Source: Heloderma charlesbogerti (Eukaryota > Chordata > Lepidosauria > Squamata > Helodermatidae). From it: 64,000 bases of DNA. The stretch lies in assembly GCA_026122225.1 (NCBI GenBank), contig JANEZZ010001898.1:1-64000 (forward strand), read 5' to 3'. Below, one piece after another: positions 24,714-36,784 of this stretch; within the stretch, counting starts at the first letter, position 1, and every line of letters begins with the position of its first letter. The notes under the pieces were generated by a model that was given only the letters and a program-made list of their open reading frames with translations, had not been told where the DNA came from and searched no databases. The position numbers and the translations under genes were made by a program.

Positions 24714-26140
24714 TAGGGTTGTGTGATAACTCAGTTCCATTCAAGTCTGATGGGATTTCACAGTGTTTCCATTCCAACAAGTGGCAGCAGACTGTACCAG
24801 ACCTTTTTTCCAATTCCAGAAATGTTCATTAATTTTGTGCAGTTTAAATAGATAGGGTCCCATGATATGCGCAAATGGGATCATGCCCCCCCCCCTTTTT
24901 CAGGTCCAGTGATTTGGGCAAACTGGATCTTTTTTTCTTTTTTTAGGTCTTTAAATTTGCACAAATGGAGGTTGTAATTTTATCATCATCATCACCACCA
25001 TCATTTTAAATCGGGGGTCTTGCACAAATGTACACTTGCACAAGGTCACCTGTCTGCTATGTAGCTGCAAGCAGCAGCAACTACACTCCCCTTCATTCTT
25101 CCCTCCCTTTCATCCTTTCAAACTGTGTATGTTACAGATCCCCAACACTGCTCTGTATATTTGACAGATAGCATGTTCTTCAGCTCAGACCTTTAAATCC
25201 CTTGGTGATTTGATGGGGTGGGGGAGTGGGGGAGATGTGCTCAGGAAGTGCGTAACTGGAGGATGAAACTGACAAGTTCTTTGACAAATACAGAATATAG
25301 ATTTGCTGGGCAAAACAAAGTAAAGAGTGGAGAGGATAAAACTGGCAAGGATATTTACAAGGGGAATATGCCTCTGCAGGGCCACATATTGGACAGATGG
25401 ACTTGCACAAGTATGCATTTGCACAAGACCCCCCCCAAAAAAAGATATTTAAAAAAAATATGACACCATTTACGCACATTTCAAGACCCACGAAAAAAAC
25501 CCATTTGTGCAAATTGCCACAATTAACAAAAAATCCCAAATCTGCCAATTGGATAGACTCACTACAGATTGAGTCAACACCAGTGGGGGGGAAACAGAAC
25601 AAAATCTACCAGGGCTGAACCAGTAAAATCCATTGAGATTTTACCTCAAAACAGAATTCTCATGCAAACCTACCTATAACATCCAAAGTTAAATGAATCT
25701 GCAAGGGCTTCTCTGATCCCCAGCCACCCGCCTCATGAACTGCTAAAGGACAGCCTTAGTGATCTGATGCTTAAGGATTTATGAGAATTTCATTTCTGGT
25801 TGTTAAACATGAGAACTTGCCCTGTTTGCACCCCGAGAGTGAAAGTGGGGGCAAAACTCACATATTCCTGAGCTTGCAATCACATTCGCAGAATGCATTC
25901 ATTAGAAAAATGTGCACTTTAAAACTGTGCAATTGGGAGGGAAATGCACATTCGTTAATACACATTAGGAGGAAGTATGAGTTTTAGTAAGAACTTTGAG
26001 AAATGCACACTTAAATGCACACTTTTCCCATTCAGGGGGGAAAACAGATCACATTTAGAATGGGAATGAGTTGGACCAAGCTTTGAGGTGGAACTTGGAG
26101 AACCTTGATGAGTTGAGCCTTGCTGATTCTCCCATTCCTA
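24714..26140. mobile_element. hAT-like composite, poorly preserved
   Basis: The left end reads TAGGGTTGTGTGATAA, and the right end, reversed, reads TAGGAATGGGAGAATC. The right 100 bases align by eye with the right end of 21966-22422 (CTTTGAGGTGGAACTT, then GAGTTGAGCC). Flanks CTTACAAT and CTGATGCT do not match, so this may be two fragments rather than one element. Confidence 0.4.
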
Positions 26141-26321
26141 CTGATGCTACAGGATGATTATTTAATCCACAGCATTCCCCGAAATTATTTATTTATTATT
26201 TTATTACATTTCTGTACCACCCCATAGCTGAAGGTCTCTTGGTGGTTTACAGAAGTTAAAACACTGAAATACATATACAAAGTTTAAAAGCCATTTACAT
26301 AAAAGCACACAGACAATATAC

Positions 26322-27228
26322 TAGGGATTTACGAAAGTCACTTACCTTTCCGCGGATTATGTTGATGTTGGGGGGGGAGGCGTTCCGTCCCTCCCCCCGG
26401 AATCCTTGAGGGGGGGGAGGCGATCCGTTCCTCCCCCCTGGAATCCTCCATGGCCGGCTGTGCTCCGCGGCAGCTCCATGGAGCAGCCGACCAGGCCCAG
26501 CCAGGCCAGAGCCGTCCGCAGCCAGATTTCCGGCCGTGGAGGGCTCTGGGGAAAACAAACAAACAAACACGCATATGCAAATGGCGGTGGCTACGGCCAC
26601 CGCCATTTGAGTTCCTTATTTTTGGCCGTCTTAATCTACATAAATATTTATGTAGACTATGACGGCGAAAATAAAGGGGAACGCAAATAGCGTAGCAGGC
26701 GCTATTTGCATCCCTTTTTTGATTCACTGTTTTAGCCTACGTAAATCTTTACGTAGGCTAAAACGGCGAATCAAAAAGGGACACAAATACCACCTGCTAC
26801 ACTATTTGCATTCCCCTTTATTTTCGCCATCATAGTCTACGTAAATATTTATGTAGATTAAGATGGCCAAAAATAAGGAACGCAAATGGCGGTGGCCATA
26901 GCTGCCGCCATTTGCATACACTTTTTTTTTTAACCTAGCCATGATAGGCTATGTAAATCTCTACATAGCCTATCACGTCATTGTTGTTGTTGTTTTTTTT
27001 TACAAGACTGCAAATGGTGGCGGCAGCCAGTCGGAAGACCAGCCGCCGCAGACACCGCCGCCGGAGCCGCCACCGCCCGGAAGATCCACCCCAGGTAAGT
27101 CTCGTCCTGGGGGGGGGATCCTTGGGGGGTGGGGGGGTGGCAGGCCATTACACCACAGAGTTCGGGGGGCCAAATTCACTGGCATTCGGCCTCACCGAGA
27201 TCCGTGGCAGAATTCTCTACCATCCCTA
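26322..27228. mobile_element. Foldback hAT element inside L2-type LINE
   Basis: TAGGGATT to CATCCCTA. Flanks CAATATAC and TAATATAC match at 7 of 8. The interior stacks TTTTAGCCTACGTAAA hairpins and GCAAATAGCG hairpins about a centre near 26745, flanked by AAATGGCGG hairpins. Donors are ACTTACC at left (26340) and CCAGGTAAGT at right (27090). The stem loop at 27033-27036 is GGAA. Confidence 0.9.
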
Positions 27229-27313
27229 TAATATACACAAACAACATATAACTAAAAACAACTTTGAACCGTCAGTCCTAACTAAAGACACATCCAGGAC
27301 TGATTAAAACTCA

Positions 27314-27514
27314 TCAGGTGCTGCCAAATGCCTGGGAAAAGAGATAGGGTTTTAACCTGGCACCAAAAAGATAACAATATTGGCACCAGGCAGACCTCAT
27401 TGGGGAGCTCATTCCACAGATGGGCAGCACCACTGAGAAGGCCCTCTCCCTCATTTCTGCCTTCTGAGCTTTCCTTGGGGGAGGCACTTGGAGGAGGACC
27501 TTAATTATGAACAT
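27314..27514 (-). pseudogene. L2/CR1-type ORF2 C-terminal fragment, copy A
   Basis: The frame reads RERAFSVVLPICGMSSP and then ends in LKPYLFSQAFGST, the degraded counterpart of the L2/CR1 reverse-transcriptase tail (pattern R-FSVVAP-LWNSLP, then a K-T-LF-AF segment). Only the last 65 or so residues remain and the start codon is accidental. It is non-functional. Confidence 0.7.
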
Positions 27515-28590
27515 AGAATATGGGTAGGTTCATTTCAGGAGAGGCATGCTGTCAGGTATTGTGGTCACAAGACAAAGGAGAAGCATTTTCCTTTCCACCT
27601 TCAGGCAGACAATATATGCACTTTGGTTTCCTTTCCTAGATTTATTTCCTTTCTTCTCATGTGGAACTCCCATTACATGCACTGCATCCCAGTGAAGTGG
27701 TATTTAACCCAAGTAGGTTCTCCATGTATCTATCTGATGTCTATTTCCCATTGTCTGGCATCCATTTCCTCATATTTCCTCAAGTATCACTTTCATTCCC
27801 CCCATTTCTTTCAGTCTTCCACCTGCTACCTCCCCACAGATTCAACTAAGAAATTGCTAGTCACATATGAATGCTGCCTATGCACATAAATCTTCCATTT
27901 CTGTAATTAACCACTTCTTTGTTTACTCCAAATATTGGCTACTTGTCTTATTGCTAATTCCCTCTACTAGAAATAGGGCCCAGTTTGCCCTGTAGCATGC
28001 CATGCCATGCCATGCGGCTCAAGACCCAAACACATGTTCCTCCTGCACATGAGCTGACATGTACTGTACATGAGTAGGTGAGGACAAGTGGTAACATAGG
28101 TTTCAGCCCAACCACACCTGCAAAAAAGGCAAACAACACCAAGGGAGAACACATCCGTACTGTGCAAAGTAGTTATCTCTGTGATTTATGCATGAGGATA
28201 TTGGGTCAGGGAGAGGAAAGGAGGTTTAAAAAAGAAGCAAAGAGAATATCTGTGTTCTTTATTCCATTGTCGATCAGAACTTTTCTTGTAGTTGAGTTGC
28301 AATCGTTTCCCATAGCAACACTGAAAATACTGAAGTTAGTCAAATAGTACTCAACTATCACTACTATTTCTGGATGGGGTTATAGAAAACTGACCAATGT
28401 TCCCCTGGAAATTCAGGGCTAATTTGAAACTCAAACCCGATAGTAGCACAAATTGAATAGTACATCTTGCACTTTACCCATCATAGCATCAGATTGCTCT
28501 GCCTCTGGCATCAATGCATTGGAAATTCACACAAATCCCAGTGGCCTGGTAAATTCAAGTTCCTGAAGCTGGTATATTTGCTGCTGCTGC

Positions 28591-28632
28591 TTCTTCTTCT
28601 TCTTCTTCTTCTTCTTCTTCTTCTTCTTCTTC
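28591..28632 (+). repeat. (TTC)n microsatellite
   Basis: Fourteen TTC units, preceded by CTG triplets. Confidence 0.95.
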
Positions 28633-29012
28633 GGGAGTTCTCTCACTTTCCATCGTATCCGCTCTCTCTGCCTCAACAAAACCATCATCGGCACTTCATG
28701 GTGGCACAACTGCTTTTCCTCCATGCAGCTTGTATTGCCTGAAGTAGTAACATGATGCTGCCTATTGTCTATTGAAAACCAACTCAATTAAAGTGGGATT
28801 GGATTGGTTGTGGTAGCTTACACTGGAATGTGCCTAGACCTTAGTGAGAGAGAGAGACCTTAGTGAGAATGTACAAAAACACCAGTGCTGTTGGGCATAT
28901 ATTGGGAGGAATATCAGCAGAAATATCCTGACGGGAGAGCTTATAGGGGGCTCTGGGGGCCTGTCCTGGATTACAATATGCCAACCCCCTCTCTAAATTT
29001 CAAGGTTTCTCA

Positions 29013-29039
29013 TACACACACACACACACACACACACAC
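29013..29039 (+). repeat. (CA)n microsatellite
   Basis: An uninterrupted AC dinucleotide run. Confidence 0.95.
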
Positions 29040-29571
29040 GTAAATCTCTAGCTCTTTTCCTTTTGGACATGTACAAGCGTCATCTCCTCAGGAGAAGGTG
29101 GAAGGGAAGCTGCAAGATGGCACTGGAATTGGGTTCTGCTCCGTATTGGTTAACCCCTTCGTAACCAAGCTCATTCCCCAGTGCCTTTTTCCATAAGCTT
29201 CCCTTGCCTCTTTCCTTCTTTTGAGTTTGCTTCCTGTCCCCTTCGATGTCAGCAGTGACAAATGGGAGCAGTGAGCAGAAAATTTGAGTGACCTGCACAC
29301 CATCTGGGGGCTCCCCCTTCAATCTGTAGAGTGAAATTTACCCCAGGCATAGATTGAGCCATAGGAGGGGGAAGCCCAGAGGAAAAAAGAAAAAGCCCCT
29401 TTTTACTCAGCCTGGCACCTGAGTATGAGGGATATTTTACTTTCTTCTCCCTATGCTGTAGGGGAGATAGGGAAGACTGAGGTTGAGGGATGAATACCTG
29501 ATATCATATTATAAACAGTTATCGTTAATCCCTTCTCATGTTTTTGGATTAAATTGGAGGAATTGTATATG

Positions 29572-29573
<2 letters not shown>

Positions 29574-29656
<83 letters not shown>
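29574..29656 (+). repeat. (TA)n-(TG)n compound microsatellite
   Basis: TA repeats pass directly into TG repeats, about 83 bases in all. Confidence 0.95.
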
Positions 29657-29658
<2 letters not shown>

Positions 29659-30995
29659 ATGAGACCCCAATATCAGATTAGTAAATGGTTCATACAAGCA
29701 TAGGAAGTAAAAAAAAAAAGACAGATGTTATTACCCTGATTCTGTGTTGCCACTTGACCATAAGGGATGCCCCTTGTTAATCACTTACTTTTGCAGAAAA
29801 TACAGGAAATAATTTATATAAAGCTATTGTAAGAAAATGGTAAGAGAAATACTGTTATAAGTTGCTACTGTATTTCCTGACAAGAAACCAAAGTATCTCT
29901 TTCTTTCCCCCTAGGTGTATTATGTATGCTTAAGACCAAATGAAATTCTTTGCCTTGATGCATTTATGTTTAACCACAAGGAAAGATACATCTTTCAGGA
30001 ATTAAAACACAGAACTAGTGTTTTCAGAAGGACTGTTATTTCTGGACTTAAAGTGGATATGTCACATTTTGATGCATCTTGTCAAGTTTCATCAATCACA
30101 TTGAGATCTGTGTGACATGATCCAATTTTGCATCATCAACATTACTTGATTTGACAAACCACCGTGTGGCACTGAAGGTCAAATTAAAAATAAAATAAAA
30201 AACAAAAGAAATAAACCTTAAAATGCTAAGGCACATGCACGCATGCGCGCGCGCACACACACACGCATATATGGTGGTGAGAAACTGGTTTCGAGAGTTT
30301 TAAAATACAGAAAAATGTAACTACATGTGTCAGTGTGTTAAATGAACTGGAACTACTGCTCTGCAATTTCATCTCCCATGGGGCAAATTAACACAGAACA
30401 TAATCTGTTAAACTTCTTGTATCCCTGAGTCAATTTGATAACTCCACTGGATTCAGAAAGCTGTCACTGGGAATAAGGAAGCCTAAAGAAAAGCATGAAT
30501 TCAAAAGGGCTTATAAAGATATTTTACCTGCACCTTGTTTTATAAAACCATCTACAAAAATATATCCTGAAAAGCTCCAAGGGGTACCCTTAACTCTTTT
30601 CAATGTACTACCCCCCCCTCAAAAAAATGGGAGAAAGGAGCAGGCTGTATTCTGCTCCCCCCCGCACACACACACATACCTCCCAACAGGTCCTGTCAAA
30701 GCTGGCTAAGGATGTGTGAACTCCCCCAGCATGCATGCATGCGCGCGCAGGCACACACACACACACACATATGAACTTGTACCATTAGAAGCCTCCAAAC
30801 TTCCCTTGAACTTCCTCTCAGGTATTATGCTTAATCAGAAACTTCTAAATCTACCTCGGGATTCTGCCTTAGGATTCTGCCCTGGGATTCTACTTTGAGC
30901 AGAATTCAGTGACAACCTAATGAATTATGACCCCCTCCCCACACAAATAATATTTGGAGTCCTATTAACACACCCTTTCACTTTGTCATGGATAG

Positions 30996-31904
30996 TAGGG
31001 ATGGCAGAGAATTCCGCCATGGATCTTGGGGAGGCTGAATGCCAGTGAATTTGGCCCCCCGAAATCTGTGGCGGAACGGCCTGCCACCCCCCTGTGGATC
31101 CCCCCGGGGCGAGATTTACCTGGGGTGGATCTTCTGACCGGCTGCCACCACTGCCATTTCCAGTCTTGTTAAAAAAAAAAAAAAGACATGATAGGCTACG
31201 TAAAGATTTACGTAGCCTATCATGGCTGGGTTAAAAAAAAAAATGATGTGATAGGCTACGTAGGCTATCATGGCTGGGTGGGTTAAAAAAAAAATGTACG
31301 CAAATGGCGGCTATGGCTGCTGCCATTTGCGTTCTTTATTTTTGGCTGTCTGAATCTACATAAATATTTATGTAGACTATGATGGCGAAAATAAAGGGGA
31401 ACACAAATAGCGTAGCGGGCGCTATTTGCGTCCCTTTTTGATTCACTGTTTTAGCCTACGTAAATCTTTACGTAGCGGGCACTATTTGCATCCCTTTTTG
31501 ATTCACCGTTTTAGCCTAAGTAAAGATTTATGTAGGCTAAAACGGTGAATCAAAAAGGGACGCAAATAGCGCCCGTTACGCTATTTGCGTTCCCCTTTAT
31601 TTTCGCCGTCATAGTCTACGTAAATATTTACATAGATTCAGATGGCCAAAAATAAGGAATGGAAATGGCGGCGGCCATAGCCGCTGCCATTTGAGTAGGC
31701 AGGTTTCTTTTTCCCCCCCAGAGCCCTCCGCAGCCGGAAATCTGGCTGCGGACAGCTCTGGGCTGGGCTGGGCCTGGCCGGCTGCTCCGCAGAGCTGCCA
31801 CGGAGCACAGCCGGCCATCAAGGATTCCTGGGGGAGGGACGGAATGCCTCCCCCCCCACCATCAACATAATCCACGAAAGGCAAGTCACTTTCGTACATC
31901 CCTA
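30996..31904. mobile_element. Foldback hAT element
   Basis: TAGGGATG to CATCCCTA. The duplication GTCATGGA is perfect, though three extra bases (TAG) sit between the left copy (30985-30992) and the terminus. The interior has several TTTTAGCCTACGTAAA and GCAAATAGCG hairpins, with a partial internal duplication near 31470. Donor-like motifs are ATTTACCTGG (left) and AAGGCAAGTC (right, changed from GGTAAGT). Confidence 0.88.
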
Positions 31905-31942
31905 GTCATGGACCAAGACCTTCATCCTCAGAGGATCATGAC

Positions 31943-33050
31943 TAGGGATGGCGGAGAATTTCTCCATGAATCTTCGGGAGGCCGAGCACCAAGGCATTCG
32001 GCCCCCCGAAAGTGTTGGGGAAATTCTCCGCCGGCCCCCCGCCCCTCCCGGGATGGGACTTACCTTCTGCGAATGTCCCTCTCTGCGGCGGGTCCCGGCA
32101 GCGGTTCGGCGGCGGTTCGGCGGCGGTTCGGCGGGGGCGGAGGTGGCAGCCGGTCTCCCGACCAGCTGCCACTGCCGCCATTACAAAATAAAAAAGTAAA
32201 AAGACCCAGACAAACACACACCCGTGAACCATGATAAATAAGCGTTCCCTTATTTTCGCCGTAGTCTACGTAAATCTTTATGTAGACTAGACGTGCCAAA
32301 ATAAGGAATGCAAATGGCGGCGCCCATGGGCTGCCACCATTTGCGTACCTGCTTTTTTTTTTTTTCCAAAGTCACCCATGATAGGCTACGTGACGATTAA
32401 CGTAGCCCATCACGGCTGACTTTGGAAACCTAGCCGTGATAGGCTACGTTATTCGTAGGGGTGGACGAAAGTCCCTTACCTGTCCTCGAAGGATGTTCGC
32501 GGTGGGGGGGAGGCGCTTCGCTGGTCCCCCAGCGAAGTTCAGGCCGGGGGGGGAGGTTTCCCGCCTTGGCCCGGCCAAAATTCAGGCTGCGAACGCAAAA
32601 GTTAAAAAAAAAACGCCCCCTGATAGGCTACGTGACGATTCACGTAGCCTATCATGGCTAGATCTGCAAAGTCAGCCGTGATAGGCTACGTCAATTGGAG
32701 GATTTCTCCCCGAAACTTGTTCGGGGGGCCGAACACGTTGGCGCTCAGCCCCCTGAAGTTTCGGGGAGAAATTCTCCGCCAACCCTAGTTAATTGTTATG
32801 TAGCCTATCACGGGGAGTTTTTTGGTTTTTTTTTAACTTTTTCTTTCGTAGCCGGGGAGACGGGGCGCTTCTCCCCGGCCTGAATTTCGGCCAGGAGAGG
32901 CGGGGCGCCTCCCCCCCCAGCCTGAATTTCAGCCGGGCAAGGTGGGACGCCTCCCCCACCTCGCCTGAACTTCAGGGGGAGAAGCAAAGCGCCTCCACCC
33001 CCCCACGAAAAAAGCTGCGGGACAAGGTAAGTCCCTTTCATACATCCCTA
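31943..33050. mobile_element. Foldback hAT element, host of a nested copy
   Basis: TAGGGATG to CATCCCTA, with the perfect duplication ATCATGAC (31935-31942, 33051-33058). The GGAGAATTTCTCC arm is at left and the GGCC-repeat arm at right. A GGGA-loop stem is on the minus strand (loop 32156-32159). Outward donors are ACTTACC near 32060 and AGGTAAGT near 33027. Another member of the family lies within it at 32456-32787. Confidence 0.9.
32456..32787. mobile_element. Internally deleted foldback element nested in another
   Basis: It begins TAGGGGTG and ends CAACCCTA. Flanks GTTATTCG and GTTAATTG match at 6 of 8, and both derive from the GTTAATCG loop of a host hairpin. It keeps both arms and one full hairpin, but is broken at about 32694, where a second hairpin half joins directly to the right arm. 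Confidence 0.8.
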
Positions 33051-33757
33051 ATCATGACCTCTTGTTCTCAGAAGAGGTTCCAGAGATAATGGGAGAGGAC
33101 TGTCCTGTGTAAAGTCATCAAAAGCCTTCCATCTCCCTAGGACCTACTGTAGAGTAAAAATAAAGATAAGGCTCAGCTACACACTATGCAATTAACATAA
33201 CATTTTTGTTTGGCCCTCAGATGGATGAGACATACATTGTACAATCCTCCTATATCTTTTACAGGCACAACCACCCCAGTCTCAAGAAAAGGATGGCTGA
33301 TTAAGTGCCTCTTCTTGTCTCAAGGGGGTGGGGGAGAATATGTGTATATGTGCGCTTTCTCCTTCTATTCATATAGCAGCTTTAATACTCTCAAAAACTC
33401 TGAAAGTTGACAATATATGTAATGCATGCCCATTCAGAATTCTTATGAACATAGTATAGACTAGGAATTAAAAAAGAAGAATGAAACGCATCAAAAAGGA
33501 CCTGTGGGACAGGATGTCATCCATCAAACTAAGTTAACAAGATGGCATGCACTTCTGGGCTTTAGGAGCTCACTCGGGAAATTACTCATGGCAAGCTGCT
33601 CTCGTTACTTTACAAGAAGTGTAAAGCAAGATACCCAGTCAGACTAAGAAAAAACTTACTACTTGGTCATTCTGGACAACAGAAAAACATAAAAGTAGAC
33701 ATATCCCCCCTTTCTTTTACTAATTTAATCCAGTAGATGGATACCAAATATGAGACA
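33051..33757. other. Unassigned stretch
   Basis: No gene or classifiable repeat is recognised. Confidence 0.4.
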
Positions 33758-33836
33758 ATCTGCATGCAGGAGGTCCCAGTTTCAGTCACTGGCATCTCCA
33801 AGTTAAAGGAACAGGTAGGAGGTGATGTGGAAGAAC
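33758..33836 (+). mobile_element. tRNA-SINE fragment
   Basis: CTGCATGCAGGAGGTCCCAG, TTTCAGTCACTGGCATCTCC and a short following segment match the body of the SINE at 23756-23951. It is cut at 33836, where foldback-element sequence begins abruptly. Confidence 0.6.
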
Positions 33837-34340
33837 GCAAATAGCGTTGCCCTTATTTTCGCCGTAGTCTACGTAAATCTTTACGTAGACTACAGCGACC
33901 AAATAAGGAACGCGAATGGCAGCTCCCTATGGGGGCCGCCATTATCCGTACACACTTTTTTTTTTTTTTAAGTCACCCGTGATAGGCTACGTGATGATTC
34001 ACATAGCCTATCACGGCTGACTTTGCAAATCTAGCCGTGATAGGCTACGTGAATCGTCACGTAGCCTATCAGGGGGCATTTTTTTTTTCTTTGATTGCAA
34101 CGGTGGCGGCAGCAGCCGGTCAAAAGACCGGCTGCTGCTCCCGCCCCGCTCGAACACCCGCCGAACTGCCAGCCGGACCCGCCGCCAGGAGGGACATTCG
34201 GCGAAGGTAAGTCCCGTCCCGGGGGGGGTGCGGGGTGTGGGGGGGGTTCGGAGGATTTCTCCCCGAAACTTGTTCGGGGGGCTGAACACGTTGGCGCTCG
34301 GCCCCCCGAAGTTTCGGGGAGAAATTCTCTGCCAACCCTA
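33837..34340. mobile_element. Truncated foldback hAT element, right half
   Basis: It starts in the central GCAAATAGCGTTGCCC segment and continues through the right-hand hairpins, a stem with an AAAA loop in place of GAAA, AAGGTAAGT near 34205 and the terminal CAACCCTA. The left half is missing at the junction with the SINE fragment. Confidence 0.85.
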
Positions 34341-34615
34341 GCTAAAGCCCAGTTTAAGGCACCGTGAGGTAATTCCTCCCATGGGCCTTTTTCAGATCAG
34401 GACGTGCAGGCAGCCTAGGAGGATAGCTTTGATTAGGTAAGCTGATAAACACCACAAATATAAATTATAAAACATCCTGAATGAGGCAGAACAATGGAAG
34501 CCTCTTTCATTGGGGGGAGAAAGCTTTCCATAATCTGGGGATAGATTTTGGCAGAGCACTAACTCTACCTCTTCCCTGGAGCTGGACACAACACTGCCCC
34601 CACCTGCATTGCGGT

Positions 34616-35158
34616 TAGGGATGGCAGAGAAATCCACCACAGACTCCAATAAGGCCAGATTCTTTGGAATCTGGCCCCTCTGAGTCCGTGGCAGAATGGA
34701 CTACCCCCCTGCCAACCCCCGAAATCCCCCAAGCAGCGGCTTGTCCGGGTCGCCGTCTTCATTACGCAGCCATCTGCCATTTGCGTCCCTGCTGTTGGCT
34801 GTGATTGGCTACATAAATATTTACGTAGCCTATCATGGCAAAGAACAGAGATGCAAATGGCATAGCGGATGCCATTTGCGTCCCTGCCATTGTCCATGAT
34901 TGGCTATGTAAATATTTACATAGCCAATCACGGCCAAGGGCAGGGAGACAAATGGCATCCCCTACACTGGACGCCATTTGCGTTCGCAGACCAGCTGCGG
35001 CCGGAAGTCCGGCAGTAGCCGGAGCCAGCTGGCAGCTCTGCGGACTCCCCACAGAGCGGAGCCAGCTGGGGAGGATTCCGGGGGGGAGGATTGGACCGCC
35101 TCCCTCTGCCTGCGGACCCCCCCCAAGGACCCCAGGTAAGGGGATCTGTACATCCCTA
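34616..35158. mobile_element. Foldback hAT element, short subfamily
   Basis: TAGGGATG to CATCCCTA. Flanks ATTGCGGT and GTTGCGGT match at 7 of 8. It has two GATTGGCTA-type hairpins with TAAATATTTA centres and AAATGGCAT hairpins. The right donor is CAGGTAAGG near 35135. I see no donor in the left arm. Confidence 0.88.
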
Positions 35159-35809
35159 GTTGCGGTGGACGCAAACTGAGGGCCAGCCTGCCAAGACAGT
35201 TGATGGTGTTGCAGCACAAAGACCCCCAAACCCCCTTACCAAAAAAGAAAGAAGCTGTGCTACAAGCCTTTCCAATGGGTAGCCCTACTTGGGAGATACT
35301 GTGGAGAACTCCTCCTCCCCCTGGAGAAACTTGATGAATTTACCTCCCAGATTTCTCTGCCCACAAGTAAGGTGGAGAATTTCAAGAGGCCACTTGTGCA
35401 CAGTTCTACTCTCAGCATCCAGTAAATCAAGGGTGCAGGATCTGAGGCCAGGGATCCAAATCTGGCCTGACTGGGATCACATCTGGCCAGACTGGGGTCC
35501 CCAGACAGCCCTGCTCCCTTCCTTTGCCCCTGCACTGACCACCAATTGTTGGATGATTTCCCAGCTTTTGTGCAGTCTTTTCACCATTCTAAAAGGCTGA
35601 AATGCCTCCCCTAAGGCTTAGTTACTGGCAGGGAGAGTTTTATGCTGAAATGTTTTGTTTTTAGGGTTTGGTGGCCCTGCCCTTTTTATCTGTGGCCCAC
35701 CCCTTTTCCCCTTGACCGATCCACCACTGGAATGCAGTCCCTGAGAGCATCTCTGAAATGAAATTCTGCCCTCAGGCTGAAAGTGGTTCAACATCCCCGC
35801 AGTAAATAT
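35159..35809. other. Unassigned stretch
   Basis: No gene or repeat recognised. Confidence 0.4.
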
Positions 35810-36115
35810 TAGGGCTGTGCATTGCTTTGGTGCCAAATCCAAATACCAAAGTGAATTGGGGTGCTTCGGGGTGTCTTGGTGAGATCCGAAGCCGATCAGA
35901 ACAGCACCAAAGTGCTCCAAAGCAAAATGCATCACTGCTGAAGCCCCTCGGTCTGCCTCAGGGGACTATTCTCAGCCATTCTGTTGCCTCCTGAAGCCCA
36001 GATAGCCTGGCTCCAAAGTGCATCAATTTGTAAAAGATCGAGGAAGAGGAGGAGGAGGAGGGAGTGAGCAAGCTTTGGCGAATGGTAACTTTGGTTGCCA
36101 AATTAGGGCTGAACT
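35810..36115. mobile_element. hAT left-end fragment, related to 6539
   Basis: It begins TAGGGCTGTGCA and shares GATCAGAACAGCAC and a CAGCCCAGA/AAGCCCAGA segment with the start of the 6539-10101 element. No right end is visible, so it is truncated. Confidence 0.55.
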
Positions 36116-36463
36116 TAACCCAGCTGTCTCCAACCAGTGACAGCATTGGAGGAGGGGTTGGGATACTGTATATATTGGAGAAAAGCCTGCATTAGTCTCA
36201 TGGCAAGAGAGTGAGCTGTTAGGTTGTTGTGGTCACTGAAGACAGCTGTTAGTTGGCTAGATTGGGGGTGTTCGTTCTGCAGCTTTGCTCTTCTCATCTC
36301 ATTCTTTTCCACCCAGCCCTTTTCAATTAAACTATTGCTTTTCTTTTCTAGATTATTTATTTTAAAAACCAAAAGAAAATAGTAGTTTAGTTTCCTCCTT
36401 TCCTTGCCTTGTTTTTGGCTCCCCCCCAATGCCATTCTGAATTATTCAATCATTCTTATTAGT

Positions 36464-36514
<51 letters not shown>

Positions 36515-36784
36515 GTCTTTATTAAAAAAGAAAAAATTAAAAGTAGTTTAGTTTCCTTGCCTTGCTCTTTGCCCTCCCTTGCTGTTCTCAAATCAACATT
36601 TTCTTCTTGGTTTTCCAGCGAGATCCTTTAAAAAACCAATAAAATATTTTAAAAAGTAGTTTCCTTTCCTTATTCTTGGCTCTCACCCCCCAGCCTTCTT
36701 AATTCCCCCATTCCTTCCCCTTTTTGAACTCTATATCTCCCCCCAAAATAAAAAAAATATGTAAAAAAGCTCCTTCTCTGAGCA
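36116..36784. other. Unassigned stretch containing (CTTT)n
   Basis: A (CTTT)n run occupies about 36464-36520. The sequence is otherwise unclassified. Confidence 0.5.

Larger units (their letters stand above)
26185..27570 (-). mobile_element. L2/CR1-type LINE 3' end, copy A, split by foldback element
   Basis: Reading the minus strand, an ORF C-terminus (27514 to 27314) is followed by a 3' UTR. After the hAT insertion come GTAAACCACCAAGAGACC and a tail of AATAAATAAT type at 26185. The same order occurs at 58555-59978. The insertion at 26322-27228 is younger than this LINE. Confidence 0.75.
27571..30995. other. Repeat-poor stretch with microsatellites
   Basis: No gene is recognised in 3.4 kb. 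It contains three listed simple repeats, plus short CA runs near 30250, 30665 and 30755. Confidence 0.4.
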
